Below are positions 15,382 to 23,846 of a stretch of DNA of 64,000 bases, piece after piece. The DNA is from Streptomyces tirandamycinicus (lineage in GTDB: Bacteria > Actinomycetota > Actinomycetes > Streptomycetales > Streptomycetaceae): the NCBI RefSeq assembly GCF_003097515.1, contig NZ_CP029188.1, forward strand, positions 6,120,531-6,184,530, written 5' to 3'. The notes beneath the pieces are model-generated. The model worked only from the letters and a program-made list of their open reading frames with translations, searched no databases and had not been told where the DNA came from. Positions within the stretch are counted from its first letter, which is position 1, and each line of letters begins with the position of its first letter. Made by a program: the position numbers and the translations under genes.

Positions 15382-18282
15382 TCAGCGGAGCACCGACGAC
15401 CTGCCGTCCGCCGGTTCACGGCAGACGGGCACCCGCCGAACGGCGATGCCCTCCCGGGCCGGGTTTCCGCCCCAGTCCTCCCGGGCGGGCACCTCCTCGC
15501 CCTTCATCAGGAAGGAGTCGGCGGCGAGCCGGGCGTGGTCGCCGACCGTCGTTCCGTAGTGGACGAAGGCGCCGACGCCCAGGGTCACGTGCGCGCCGAG
15601 GGTGGCCTGGTCGGACTTGAAGGCGCCGTCCTCCTGGGAGTGGCACTGGATGACGGTGCCGGTGTTGAGCGTGCAGCCGTCGCCGATGCTGACGAGGGAG
15701 CGTTCGATCAGCGTGCAGCCGTCGTCGAAGACCTGCCGGCCGATCCGGACCCCCAGCAGCCGCCAGACGACGTTCTTGAACGGTGTGCCGTTGAAGAGCT
15801 GCATATAGCGATGGGTCGTCAGCTTCCAGAAGCGTTCGTGCCGCCAGAAGGACAGGTCGTAGATCGAGCAGTACAGCGGCCTCAGCGGCTGGACGCGGAT
15901 CACGACGCGCTCGACCAGCGCGAAGTAGGCGACGGTGAACATCAGGGTGATCAGGCTGAACAGCGCGACCCACGCCACACCGTGGGCGTGGTAGAGATCC
16001 ACCGCGGTCATCGCGATGAGTGCGACGACGTAGAAGTGGAACCAGCGCACCAGCAGGTACAGGGCCGCCGTGAAGGCGTTGTGGCGGTTCTTCCCGCCCA
16101 GGCGGCGGCGCAGTTCGTCGCCGGTGGCGAGGTGGTCGAAGCGCTGGTCGCGCCGGACGGTGCGGGGTATCTCGAAACTGGGCGAGCCCAGCAGGCCCAC
16201 ACCCTCGCGGACCGGGCCGTCGACGGGCACCATGACCTTCGTCGCGAGCAGGCAGTTGTCCCCGATGCGGCTGCGGGCGGGGTAGACGACGTTGTTGCCG
16301 AGGAAGCTGCTCGCCCCGATCGACGCCGGGGAGAAGCGGAACGTGGTGCTGGAGAAGTCGGCGTTGATGACCGAGAGGCCGTCGGCGACCATCGTTCCGG
16401 TGCCGACCCGGCTCAGGTACGGGGTGTCGTGCTTGACCAGCGAGCCGAAGTTCGACCCCGTCTGCTGGACCCGGCCCAGGTCGTAGCCGAGGCAGCGCAG
16501 GTAGTGGACGATGGCGGAGCTGTCGCCGAAGAGCAGGACGAAGAACCTGACGTTGGTCATCCGGGTGAGGGCTCGCTGGAGGCCGTGGTGGACTCCGAAC
16601 AGCGGGTAGACCCGGCCCGGCTTGATCGCCAGGCGCAGCAGCCGGGGCACGGCGTTCACGGTGACCAGACCCACCAGCAGACCGCCGAAGAAGGCGACGA
16701 GCGAGGCGATCAGCACATCGAGGTAGAACCCGGGGCTGGTCAGGGCCAGCTCGGGACGCAGCAGCTCGCCGAGCTGCGGCAGTACGGCGAACAGCAGGCC
16801 GATGCCGCCCAGCGCGAGGGGCAGGTACACCCCGAGCAGCAGCAGGAGCTGAGCCGCCGTGTAGAGGGTCTTGCGCAGTCCGCCGCAGGGGGCGGCCTCG
16901 ACGGCGCGGAAGTCCGTGGTGGTCGGCTGCGCGGGGGATCCGTGCCAGGACTCGCCCGCGGGGACGGCCTGACCGCTGTGCAGCGCGGAGGCGTGGCCGA
17001 GCTGGGCGCCGTCGCCCATCGACGTACCGATGTCGAGGACCGTCTGCTCGCTGACGGTCACGTCGCGGCCGAGCGCCACGGGGCCGATCTCGATCATGCC
17101 GTCGTTGGCGCGGTAGCAGGCGAACAGCACGTCCTTGCGGATGACGGTGCCCTCGCCGATCGTGAGCAGGTCCGTGCACACCGGGACGGTACGGGAGAAG
17201 ACCGAGACGTTCCGGCCGATCTTCGCGCCCAGCGCCCGCAGGTACAGCAGGTACAGCGGGGTGCCGACGAACAGGCGCATCGGGCTGAGGCGGATCAGGG
17301 TCTTCACGCACCAGAAGCGCAGATAGCCGAGGCTCCACACGGTGAGCCGCCGGGGCCGGAAGCGCCCGACCAGCAGCCACTTGGCGACGACGGGGAGTGC
17401 GGACAGGGCCGTGAATGCCGCGGCCGCGAACAGCGCCGACCTGACGTAGACGCCGACGGGCCCCGAGCCGCCCCTGATCCACTCGTATCCGCTGGTCAGG
17501 ACGATGGCCGCGACGAAGGACAGGCCCAGGAAGAACAGGAACTGCAGTGCGCCGCACAGCAGGTACTGCCGGGTGCGCGCCCTGGCGGGCAGCTCGGAAG
17601 CCCCGGATGCCGCTCCCGGCGTCCTGACCGATGCCGGCTCCGATGCCGTGAGGGGCGTTGCCCCGGCGGACGCGTCGGCCTCGCCGGGTACGGCCGTGCT
17701 CTGCGGTCCGGCCTGCGGAGAGCCGAGTGCCGAGGCCAGTTCCCGCATGGTCGGATAGCGATAGACGTCCTTCATCGACACGGTGGGGAGGTCGTCGCGT
17801 TTGCGGACGCGGGCGCAGAACTGGGCCATGATCATGGAGTCGGCGCCGAGGTCGGTGAAGAAGTGGCTGTCGGCGGGTACCTGCTCGGTGCGCAGGACGC
17901 CCGCGAGGACCTCGGCGAGGAGGGTCTCGGTGTCGTCCTGCCGCGCCGGGCCGTCGGCCGGCGGGGAGGCCGGTGGCTGCGGGGCCGCGGGGGCCAGTGA
18001 GGCGGCCAGGCTCTGCAGGGTGGGGTGCTGGTAGACGTCCTTCATCGACACGGTGGGGAGGTCGTCGCGTTTGCGGACGCGGGCGCAGAACTGGGCCATG
18101 ATCATGGAGTCGGCGCCGAGGTCGGTGAAGAAGTGGCTGTCGGCGGGTACCTGCTCGGTGCGCAGGACGCCCGCGAGCACCTCGGCGAGGAGGGTCTCGG
18201 TGCTGCCCGCCGTGGCCGTGCTCGCCCGGACCGCCGCATCGCTCTCCGCGGGGGCGGGTCGTTGGAAGCTGTTGCAGGTCAC
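15382..18282 (-). CDS. Tandem carrier domains fused to a Pls/PosA-type NRPS terminal membrane domain
   Basis: A 966-residue protein starting at GTG 18282 with a GGGAGGA ribosome site. Two carrier (T/ACP) domains lie at about residues 25-100 and 115-190, each with LGADSM; the phosphopantetheine serines are Ser59 and Ser149. A Pro/Ala/Ser linker follows, then membrane pairs (first about 240-262) alternating with three hexapeptide-type left-handed helix regions (IGRNVSVFSR..., IGASSFLGNNVVYPARSRIGDN, VSIGDGCTLNTGTVIQ). This C-terminal architecture is that of the terminal domain of epsilon-poly-lysine synthetase and related NRPSs (six membrane segments plus C1, C2, C3). The usual adenylation domain is absent, so the carrier must be loaded in trans. 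Product unknown; a homopolymer or amide/ester-forming role is inference. Confidence 0.85.
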   Translation of the reverse strand: MTCNSFQRPAPAESDAAVRASTATAGSTETLLAEVLAGVLRTEQVPADSHFFTDLGADSMIMAQFCARVRKRDDLPTVSMKDVYQHPTLQSLAASLAPAAPQPPASPPADGPARQDDTETLLAEVLAGVLRTEQVPADSHFFTDLGADSMIMAQFCARVRKRDDLPTVSMKDVYRYPTMRELASALGSPQAGPQSTAVPGEADASAGATPLTASEPASVRTPGAASGASELPARARTRQYLLCGALQFLFFLGLSFVAAIVLTSGYEWIRGGSGPVGVYVRSALFAAAAFTALSALPVVAKWLLVGRFRPRRLTVWSLGYLRFWCVKTLIRLSPMRLFVGTPLYLLYLRALGAKIGRNVSVFSRTVPVCTDLLTIGEGTVIRKDVLFACYRANDGMIEIGPVALGRDVTVSEQTVLDIGTSMGDGAQLGHASALHSGQAVPAGESWHGSPAQPTTTDFRAVEAAPCGGLRKTLYTAAQLLLLLGVYLPLALGGIGLLFAVLPQLGELLRPELALTSPGFYLDVLIASLVAFFGGLLVGLVTVNAVPRLLRLAIKPGRVYPLFGVHHGLQRALTRMTNVRFFVLLFGDSSAIVHYLRCLGYDLGRVQQTGSNFGSLVKHDTPYLSRVGTGTMVADGLSVINADFSSTTFRFSPASIGASSFLGNNVVYPARSRIGDNCLLATKVMVPVDGPVREGVGLLGSPSFEIPRTVRRDQRFDHLATGDELRRRLGGKNRHNAFTAALYLLVRWFHFYVVALIAMTAVDLYHAHGVAWVALFSLITLMFTVAYFALVERVVIRVQPLRPLYCSIYDLSFWRHERFWKLTTHRYMQLFNGTPFKNVVWRLLGVRIGRQVFDDGCTLIERSLVSIGDGCTLNTGTVIQCHSQEDGAFKSDQATLGAHVTLGVGAFVHYGTTVGDHARLAADSFLMKGEEVPAREDWGGNPAREGIAVRRVPVCREPADGRSSVLR
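17762..18202. repeat. Duplicated carrier-domain coding segment
   Basis: Bases 17762-17932 and 18032-18202 are the same over 171 positions, with one mismatch noticed (GAGGACC against GAGCACC). The copies are exactly 270 bases apart, so the frame is kept and the protein gains a 90-residue repeat. Flanking linker sequence is not repeated. Confidence 0.95.
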
Positions 18283-19046
18283 GACAGTTCCTCCCGGAGG
18301 GGGCGGCCCTCGTCGGCCAGGAGCGCCGCCGTATCGCGGCTGTCCCTGCCGCGACCGTGAACGCATGCCCGCGACCCGATGGTCCCAAGGTCAGCAGATG
18401 CTTTGCGGTCGTATGTCCATGGATGCATGAGTCGTTCACCTGCGGTCGTGCGGCCCTCACCCTGGTGTGTTCAGGGTGCGCTCATATCGGATTCACGCCG
18501 GAGGCGGCGGGGGAGGGCACCACGGTTCTGGTTTCAATCGCCTCTTGTTCCAGTAGGCCCGATCGGGCGGTTTCTGTCCTGTTACTGGAGCTCGGGGCTT
18601 GACCCGGGCGGCCGGATCTGCAGGGCCGCACGGGGCGGCAGCGAGTCCGTGTCGGCCGTGCCGCAGCCGACGCCGCCTCATCGGGCTACGACGCCTTGTG
18701 GGCGGGCAGTACCGCCTCATCGAGCTACGACGTCTTGTCGGCGGCCAGTACCGCCTCATCGGGCAACGACGCCTCCTCGGCCGGCGGCGCGGTTCGGGGG
18801 ACAGCGCCCCTCAGGTCAATGCTGCCTCATTCGCGCTCCGCTATCAGCGTGCCGCGGCTTCGGCAAGTCCCGAATCGCTGTGGGGTGACACCAGGAGCGC
18901 CGCGGGGTCCACTGGTGTCCTTCGGACCGCCCCGCCGGCGCGCAGGGAGCAGGGCCCGCAATGCGGCAGCACCCGCCGCTCGGCGGGGGTGGTCCGGCCG
19001 CCTGCCGGGTGGTTGAACCGGCATGTTTCTCGAATCGTGGTGACCG
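18283..19046. other. Long intergenic region upstream of the carrier/Pls-like gene
   Basis: This 764-base gap lies between two divergent genes. The half near the minus-strand gene (18380-18560) is lower in GC and probably carries its promoter. Around 18670-18790 there is a 39-bp tandem repeat. The rest has open frames on both strands but no convincing start, ribosome site or protein family. I do not call a gene here. Confidence 0.5.
18673..18789. repeat. 39-bp tandem repeat, three units
   Basis: Units begin at 18673, 18712 and 18751 with CCGCCTCATCG, followed by a diverged core (GGCTACGACGCC, AGCTACGACGTC, GGCAACGACGCC). Thirty-nine bases is a multiple of three, so a frame could be kept on either strand, but no gene is assigned. 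Confidence 0.85.
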
Positions 19047-20273
19047 ATGGGACACGTCTTCGCTTCCGCCGTACCGTCCGCGACGACCGCGGACGGTACG
19101 GCCCACCGCGCGCCGTCAACGGGCCGGCTGGTCGGCCTCGATCTGGCACGGGGTGTGGCGATCATGGGCATGTTCGCCGCGCACGTCGGTCCCGATCCCT
19201 CGGTGGGCGGGCCCGTGGGCTGGCTCATGGAGGTGGCCCGCGGCCGGTCGTCCGCCCTGTTCGCGCTGCTCGCCGGTTTCACCCTGGTGATCCTGATGGG
19301 CCGGCCCCGGCCGCACACGGGGCGGGCCGGCCGCCAGGCGGCCGGGCGCGTACTGATCCGCGCCGCGCTCCTGATGGCGCTCGGATACGCACTCGTCCTC
19401 CTGGACACCGACGTCGACGTCATCCTGTCCTTCTACGGCCTGCTCTTCGTGCTCGCCCTCCCGCTCTACCGGCTGAGCGCGCGGACGCTCGCCCTCATCG
19501 CGCTCTCGACCGCCCTGGTCCTGCCCCAGCTGCTCTACCTGCTGCGAGCCGCGATCGACGGCGGGGAACTCGCCGACGCCGTCGTAGGACTCGATCCGCT
19601 GGCACGTGTCACCGGCTCGGACGGCTTCCTCGAACTGTTCGTCACCGGCGAGTACCCGGCGCTGACGTGGTTCCCCTTCATCGTGGCCGGAATGGCGGTG
19701 GCCAGGCTCGACCTCTCGCGCCGTGACATGCCCCCGAAGCTCGCGATCACCGGAGCGGCACTGGCCGTGATCGGATACGGGGGGTCGTGGCTGGCCCTGC
19801 ACCTCGTCCCGGGCGCCCTGGCGGGAGTGAGCGCCGCCACCGGCGGAGGCCCCGCGGCCTCGGCGTGGTGGTCCGACGCCGTCGGCGAGGAGTTCGCCTC
19901 CGGGCACCCGGCCTGGCTGCTGGTGGCCTCCCCGCACAGCCAGACCACCTTGTCGATCGTCGGCAACACCGGCGTCGCGCTGGCCGTGCTGGCCGGCTGC
20001 CTCCTCGCCGTGCGGCTCGCCGGCCCCAGGGCCCGGCTGCTCGCACCCCTCGCCGCGGTCGGTTCGATCTCCCTGACGGCCTATGTGGCCCACATCCTCG
20101 CCATCCGGCTGCTGGGCTCGGTCGGCGGCGAGGAGTGGCCGGCGCTGCCGGTCCTCCTCGGGTTCGCGGTGGTGGCCATGGCGGCAGCCGTCCTCTGGAC
20201 CCGCTGCTTCCGGCGCGGTCCGCTGGAGCACCTGCTGCACGGGGCCACCCGGCCCGCCCGTTGGATCACCTGA
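19047..20273 (+). CDS. DUF418/heparan-acetyltransferase-like membrane protein
   Basis: A 408-residue polytopic membrane protein with about ten hydrophobic segments. The first helix region, RLVGLDLARGVAIMGMFAAHVG, is the typical start of the DUF1624/HGSNAT and DUF418 proteins, which are distantly related to acyltransferase-3 enzymes. The C-terminal third has SISLTAYVAHILAIRLLG and WTRCFRRGPLEHLLHG, a classic DUF418 ending. Members are thought to transfer acyl groups across the membrane, but substrates are mostly unknown. It may be monocistronic. A run of CCTGA repeats follows its stop. Confidence 0.85.
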   Translation: MGHVFASAVPSATTADGTAHRAPSTGRLVGLDLARGVAIMGMFAAHVGPDPSVGGPVGWLMEVARGRSSALFALLAGFTLVILMGRPRPHTGRAGRQAAGRVLIRAALLMALGYALVLLDTDVDVILSFYGLLFVLALPLYRLSARTLALIALSTALVLPQLLYLLRAAIDGGELADAVVGLDPLARVTGSDGFLELFVTGEYPALTWFPFIVAGMAVARLDLSRRDMPPKLAITGAALAVIGYGGSWLALHLVPGALAGVSAATGGGPAASAWWSDAVGEEFASGHPAWLLVASPHSQTTLSIVGNTGVALAVLAGCLLAVRLAGPRARLLAPLAAVGSISLTAYVAHILAIRLLGSVGGEEWPALPVLLGFAVVAMAAAVLWTRCFRRGPLEHLLHGATRPARWIT

Positions 20274-20309
20274 CCTGACCTGACCTGACCTGACCCGACC
20301 TGGCCTGAC
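20271..20309. repeat. Short 5-bp tandem repeat
   Basis: The unit CTGAC recurs about five times perfectly and then with single changes (CCGAC, TGGCC) directly after the stop codon of the DUF418 gene. Confidence 0.9.
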
Positions 20310-20466
20310 CGGCGGACCGGACCGGCCGGGTGGCGTGCCGTCCGGGCGATCATCGGCACGCTCCGTGCCGGCGGGGAGGAGTGGACCCGCCGGCGCGGCG
20401 ATGATTCCGGACCGCCGCGCCCGGAGGCGGCGGCTGCGCCTCGCGCGTACCCATAGGGTGACCCCC

Positions 20467-21633
20467 ATGCCCACCAGGTTGAGTTCCACGAGGACCCGCG
20501 CCGCGCTCGGCACATCGGCGCGTGTGTCGGCCGAGTTGCTGCTGGTCTTCGTGATGGTCGCGGTGGCCCTGTGGCTGCTGGGTCGGATGTGGCCGGTCGT
20601 CTGGCCCCTGATCGTGGGCCTGCTCCTCACCACGCTGACCTGGCCGCTGACCCGGCGGCTGCGCGGGCGCGGATGGCCGCCCGCCCTCGCCGCGTCGGCG
20701 GTGACCGTACTGTTCCTGCTGGTCGCCTCGGGCGTCGTGGCGCTGATCGCCGTGCCGGTGGCATCCCAGTCCGGCGAACTGTCCGACGGTGTCGTCCAGG
20801 GCATCCAGCAGGTGCGCGAGTGGGCTGCCGGACCTCCGCTGAACATCGGGGACGACCAGATCACGGGTGCTTTCGGCACCGCGGTGGAGCGCATACAGGA
20901 CAGCGCGGGCAGCATGGTGACCGCGGTCGTCACCGGCGTGGGCACGGTGGTCAACGGTGTCGTGACGGCCGTCCTCGCGCTCTTCCTGATGTTCTTCTTC
21001 CTCAAGGACGGCCCCCGGTTCCTGCCGTGGCTCTCCCGCCAACTGCCCGGCTCGCTCGCCGTCCACGTCCCGGCGGTGGCCGCGCGCGGCTGGAACACGC
21101 TGGGCGCGTTCGTACGCTCGCAGGCGTTCGTCGGGCTGATCGACGCGGTCTTCATCGGCATCGGCCTGTGGATCCTGGGCGTACCCCTGGTGCTCCCGCT
21201 CGCCGTACTGACCTTCGTGTCCGCGTTCGTCCCGATCGTGGGTGCCCTGTTCGCCGGCCTCGTCGCGGTGCTCATCGCACTGGTGTCGAACGGCCTGGCG
21301 GACGCGCTGATCGTGCTGGCGATCATCGTCGTCGTGCAGCAGCTCGAGGGCAATGTGTTCCAGCCGATGATCCAGGGCCGGGGCCTCGGCCTCCATGCGG
21401 CGGTGATCCTGCTGGCGGTGACGTTGGGCGGCAGCCTGGCGGGCATCGTGGGCAGTCTGCTGGCGGTACCGGCGGCGGCAGTGATCGCGGTGGTGTGGAA
21501 CTACCTGCGTGAGCAGCTCGGAGACCCGGAGCCTGAACAAGAGCCCGAACGGGCGCCCGAACCGGCGCCCGAATCCGTGCCCGAAACGGAGGCCGGCGAG
21601 CCCTCCACCGGTGCCGCCGCCGCCGTTTCGTAG
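20467..21633 (+). CDS. AI-2E family (PerM/TqsA-type) transporter
   Basis: A 388-residue membrane protein. Two N-terminal helices (residues 19-60), then a third, a soluble stretch rich in amphipathic helix, and the C-terminal bundle with GVPLVLPLAVLTFVSAFVPIVG, VVQQLEGNVFQPMIQGRGLG and SLLAVPAAAVIAVVWNY, which are signatures of the AI-2E/UPF0118 family. Family members export signals or ions; the real substrate here is unknown. The acidic Glu/Pro tail after residue 350 is probably cytoplasmic. The ATG at 20467 is chosen because it is the first typical family start; the upstream ATG at 20401 gives an Arg-rich extension. Confidence 0.88.
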   Translation: MPTRLSSTRTRAALGTSARVSAELLLVFVMVAVALWLLGRMWPVVWPLIVGLLLTTLTWPLTRRLRGRGWPPALAASAVTVLFLLVASGVVALIAVPVASQSGELSDGVVQGIQQVREWAAGPPLNIGDDQITGAFGTAVERIQDSAGSMVTAVVTGVGTVVNGVVTAVLALFLMFFFLKDGPRFLPWLSRQLPGSLAVHVPAVAARGWNTLGAFVRSQAFVGLIDAVFIGIGLWILGVPLVLPLAVLTFVSAFVPIVGALFAGLVAVLIALVSNGLADALIVLAIIVVVQQLEGNVFQPMIQGRGLGLHAAVILLAVTLGGSLAGIVGSLLAVPAAAVIAVVWNYLREQLGDPEPEQEPERAPEPAPESVPETEAGEPSTGAAAAVS

Positions 21634-21765
21634 CGCCTGCGGCGGGGCCGGCCCGAGCGGTGCGTGCGCCGGGCCGCTCGTCGCTGCCGCCGTCCCGCCC
21701 CGGGCGGCCAGGCGCCTGGGGGCACGCGGCCGGTGACCCACGCCACAGGCGCAACTGTCCCCCTT

Positions 21766-21804
21766 AATGGGAATCTTGAATGTGTATTTGATAGCGTCCT
21801 GGCC
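21766..21804 (+). promoter_or_regulatory. AT-rich promoter/possible autoregulatory site of nsrR
   Basis: AATGGGAATCTTGAATGTGT and the following ATTTGATAG form an AT-rich island in otherwise very GC-rich sequence directly before the nsrR start. Rrf2 regulators often control themselves, and such an island fits a promoter with operator, but I cannot align it confidently with the flavohaemoglobin site. Confidence 0.45.
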
Positions 21805-22245
21805 GTGCGACTCACCAAGTTCACCGACCTGGCCCTCCGCTCCGTGATGCGCCTCGCGGTCTGCGCCGACGATGAGGTGCTGACCACCCGCGAGGTGGCC
21901 GAGGCCATGGGTGTGCGGCAGACCCACGCCGCCAAGGCGATCACCCGCCTGCAGCACCTGGGAGTGGTTGAGGCCCGTCGCGGCCGCGGGGGCGGACTCG
22001 TGGTGACCGACTTCGGCAGGCGGGCCTCGGTGGGCTGGCTGGTGCGGGAACTCGAGGGTGAGGAGGAGGTCGTGAGCTGCGACGACCCGCCCTGCCCCCT
22101 GCGCGGCGCCTGCCGTCTGCGGAGTGCGCTGCGCGACGCCCAAGCGGCCTTCCATGCCACGCTCGACCCGCTGAGTGTCGCCGATCTGGTGGCCTCGCCC
22201 ACCGGGCCCGTCCTCGTCGCCCTCGGCGGTCCGCCGCCCCGGTAG
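21805..22245 (+). CDS. nsrR: Nitric-oxide-sensing Rrf2 family repressor NsrR
   Basis: A 146-residue Fe-S regulator. It begins VRLTKFTDLALRSVMRLAVC; Asp8 is the position that ligates the cluster in S. coelicolor NsrR. The winged helix lies at residues 10-70 (TTREVAEAMGVRQTHAAKAI and the wing RGRGGGLVVTD). The cluster loop SCDDPPCPLRGAC supplies Cys92, Cys97 and Cys103. NsrR represses flavohaemoglobin genes until nitric oxide destroys its cluster, and the next gene is exactly that target. Start GTG 21805 is fixed by homology to the N-terminus. Confidence 0.9.
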   Translation: MRLTKFTDLALRSVMRLAVCADDEVLTTREVAEAMGVRQTHAAKAITRLQHLGVVEARRGRGGGLVVTDFGRRASVGWLVRELEGEEEVVSCDDPPCPLRGACRLRSALRDAQAAFHATLDPLSVADLVASPTGPVLVALGGPPPR

Positions 22246-22313
22246 CCCCGCCTCCGGTAGCCCCGGCCCCGCACGAAAAGGACTCCCGGGCCGGGGGTAT
22301 GCGGATCTCTTAA

Positions 22314-22336
22314 AACACGAAGATCATTTACCTATT
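22314..22336 (+). promoter_or_regulatory. Probable NsrR operator upstream of hmp
   Basis: The 23-base element AACACGAAGAT-C-ATTTACCTATT is an imperfect 11-1-11 inverted repeat with seven of eleven positions paired. It closely resembles the S. coelicolor hmpA1 NsrR site as I recall it, and it sits just before the ribosome site AGGAG (22337-22341) of the flavohaemoglobin gene. Confidence 0.75.
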
Positions 22337-22347
22337 AGGAGTCATCC

Positions 22348-23541
22348 TTGCTCTCCGAAAAGGCCACTCCCGTCGTCCGGGCCACGCTTCCGATCGTCGG
22401 GGCCGCCCTGGGGGACATCACCGAGCTCTTCTACCGCAAGCTGTTCGACGCCCACCCCGAGCTGCTGAGAGACCTGTTCAACCGCGGCAACCAGGCGAAC
22501 GGGGAGCAGCGGAAGGCGCTGGCCGGTTCGATCGCCGCCTTCGCCGGAATGCTGCTGGAGCAGCCCGGCACCCGCCCGGACGCGATGCTCGCCCGGATCG
22601 CGCACAAGCACGCCTCACTCGGCGTCACCTCCGGCCAGTACAAGATCGTTCATCGCCATCTGTTCGCGGCGATAGCGGAGGTGCTCGGTGACGCGGTCAC
22701 GGACGAGGTCGCCGCGGCCTGGGACGAGGTGTACTGGCTGATGGCCAACGCCCTGATCGCCGTCGAGACGCGCCTCTACCAGGAGGCCGGCGCCACCGAG
22801 GGCGAGGTCTGGCGGACCATGGAGATCGCCGGACGGCGTCAGGAGACGCCCGATGTCGTCTCCTTCCTGCTGCGGCCCCGAGACGGCCGGCCCGCCGGAA
22901 CCTTCCGGGCGGGCCAGTACGTCGGCGTGCGAGCCGAACTGGCCGACGGCGCCCGGCAGATCCGCCAGTACAGCCTGTCCACCGCCCCCGGCCGGCCGGA
23001 GTGGCGGATCAGCGTCAAGAGGGTCCGCGGCGCGACCGGCCCGGAGGGCGAGGTGTCGTCCTGGCTCCACGAGCACGCGCACCCGGGCGACGTGCTGACG
23101 GTGTCGGTGCCCTTCGGCGACCTCGTCCTGCCTGAGGGCGGCGAACCGCTGCTGCTGGCGTCCGCGGGGATCGGGAACACGCCCGTACTGGCCCTGCTCG
23201 ACCACCTGGTGTCCACCGGCTCGGACCGCACCGTCGTCACGGTCCACGCCGACCGCACCCCCGCCGACCACGCCCATCGCGAGGAGCACCTCGCCCTGGC
23301 GCGCGCGCTGCCGGGCGGCCGGCTCCACCTGTGGTACGCGTCGCCCGGCCACGACGCCCCGGACGTCCCGGCGGGCCGGGCCGACCTGGACGGCCTGGAC
23401 CTCCCGGAGGACCTGACCGCGTATCTGTGCGGTCCACTGCCCTTCATGCGTACGGTGCGAAGTGACCTGCTCCGCAGGGGCATACCCGCCGAGAGGATCC
23501 ACTACGAGGTCTTCGGACCGGACCTGTGGCTAGGCCGGTAG
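22348..23541 (+). CDS. hmp: Flavohaemoprotein (nitric oxide dioxygenase)
   Basis: A 397-residue cytoplasmic enzyme converting NO plus oxygen to nitrate with NAD(P)H. The globin domain (1-140) has Tyr29 at B10, Gln54 at the distal side (NGEQRKAL) and proximal His88 in AHKHASLGV. The FAD domain (about 150-255) includes GQYVGV and RQYSLS; the NAD domain has ASAGIGNTPVLALL and LCGPLPFM near the end, with the terminal VFGPD. The start is TTG 22348, set by AGGAG seven bases upstream. It follows nsrR and its operator, so it is NO-inducible by inference. Confidence 0.95.
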   Translation: MLSEKATPVVRATLPIVGAALGDITELFYRKLFDAHPELLRDLFNRGNQANGEQRKALAGSIAAFAGMLLEQPGTRPDAMLARIAHKHASLGVTSGQYKIVHRHLFAAIAEVLGDAVTDEVAAAWDEVYWLMANALIAVETRLYQEAGATEGEVWRTMEIAGRRQETPDVVSFLLRPRDGRPAGTFRAGQYVGVRAELADGARQIRQYSLSTAPGRPEWRISVKRVRGATGPEGEVSSWLHEHAHPGDVLTVSVPFGDLVLPEGGEPLLLASAGIGNTPVLALLDHLVSTGSDRTVVTVHADRTPADHAHREEHLALARALPGGRLHLWYASPGHDAPDVPAGRADLDGLDLPEDLTAYLCGPLPFMRTVRSDLLRRGIPAERIHYEVFGPDLWLGR

Positions 23542-23846
23542 GAGCGTCGGTCCGAGCGATGGCACCGGGGCGGCGGGGGTGCGCGCTTCCCCGGTGCGGT
23601 CGGCGCCGCACCGGGAACGGGTCGGCCGACCGGTGGAGTCGGGCGTCGAGACGCCTCGGAGGCCGTCGAGGGCATCGAACAGCGCCGGGCGCACCGGTCT
23701 CGGTGCGCCGGATCCGAAGAGGCGCCCTGGCGCGCCGGGAAGTGCCCGCTCGAGGAATGCCCCCGCACGAGGAGTCCCCCCGCCCCCGCAGCGAGGAAAG
23801 CGCCCGCACGAGGAATCCCCCCGCACGAGGAAGAGGTACACCGCGG
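23542..23846. other. Intergenic region with GCACGAGGA repeats
   Basis: No gene is supported in these 305 bases. The last 90 bases repeat the word GCACGAGGA four times with C-rich spacers (about 23753-23832), ending in GAGGAAGAGG, which serves as ribosome site for the next gene. Confidence 0.5.

Noticed and set aside
14746..18000. Plus-strand open frame of over 1000 codons across the P450 and carrier genes
   Set aside because: It runs antisense to clear domains and has no family features or ribosome site.
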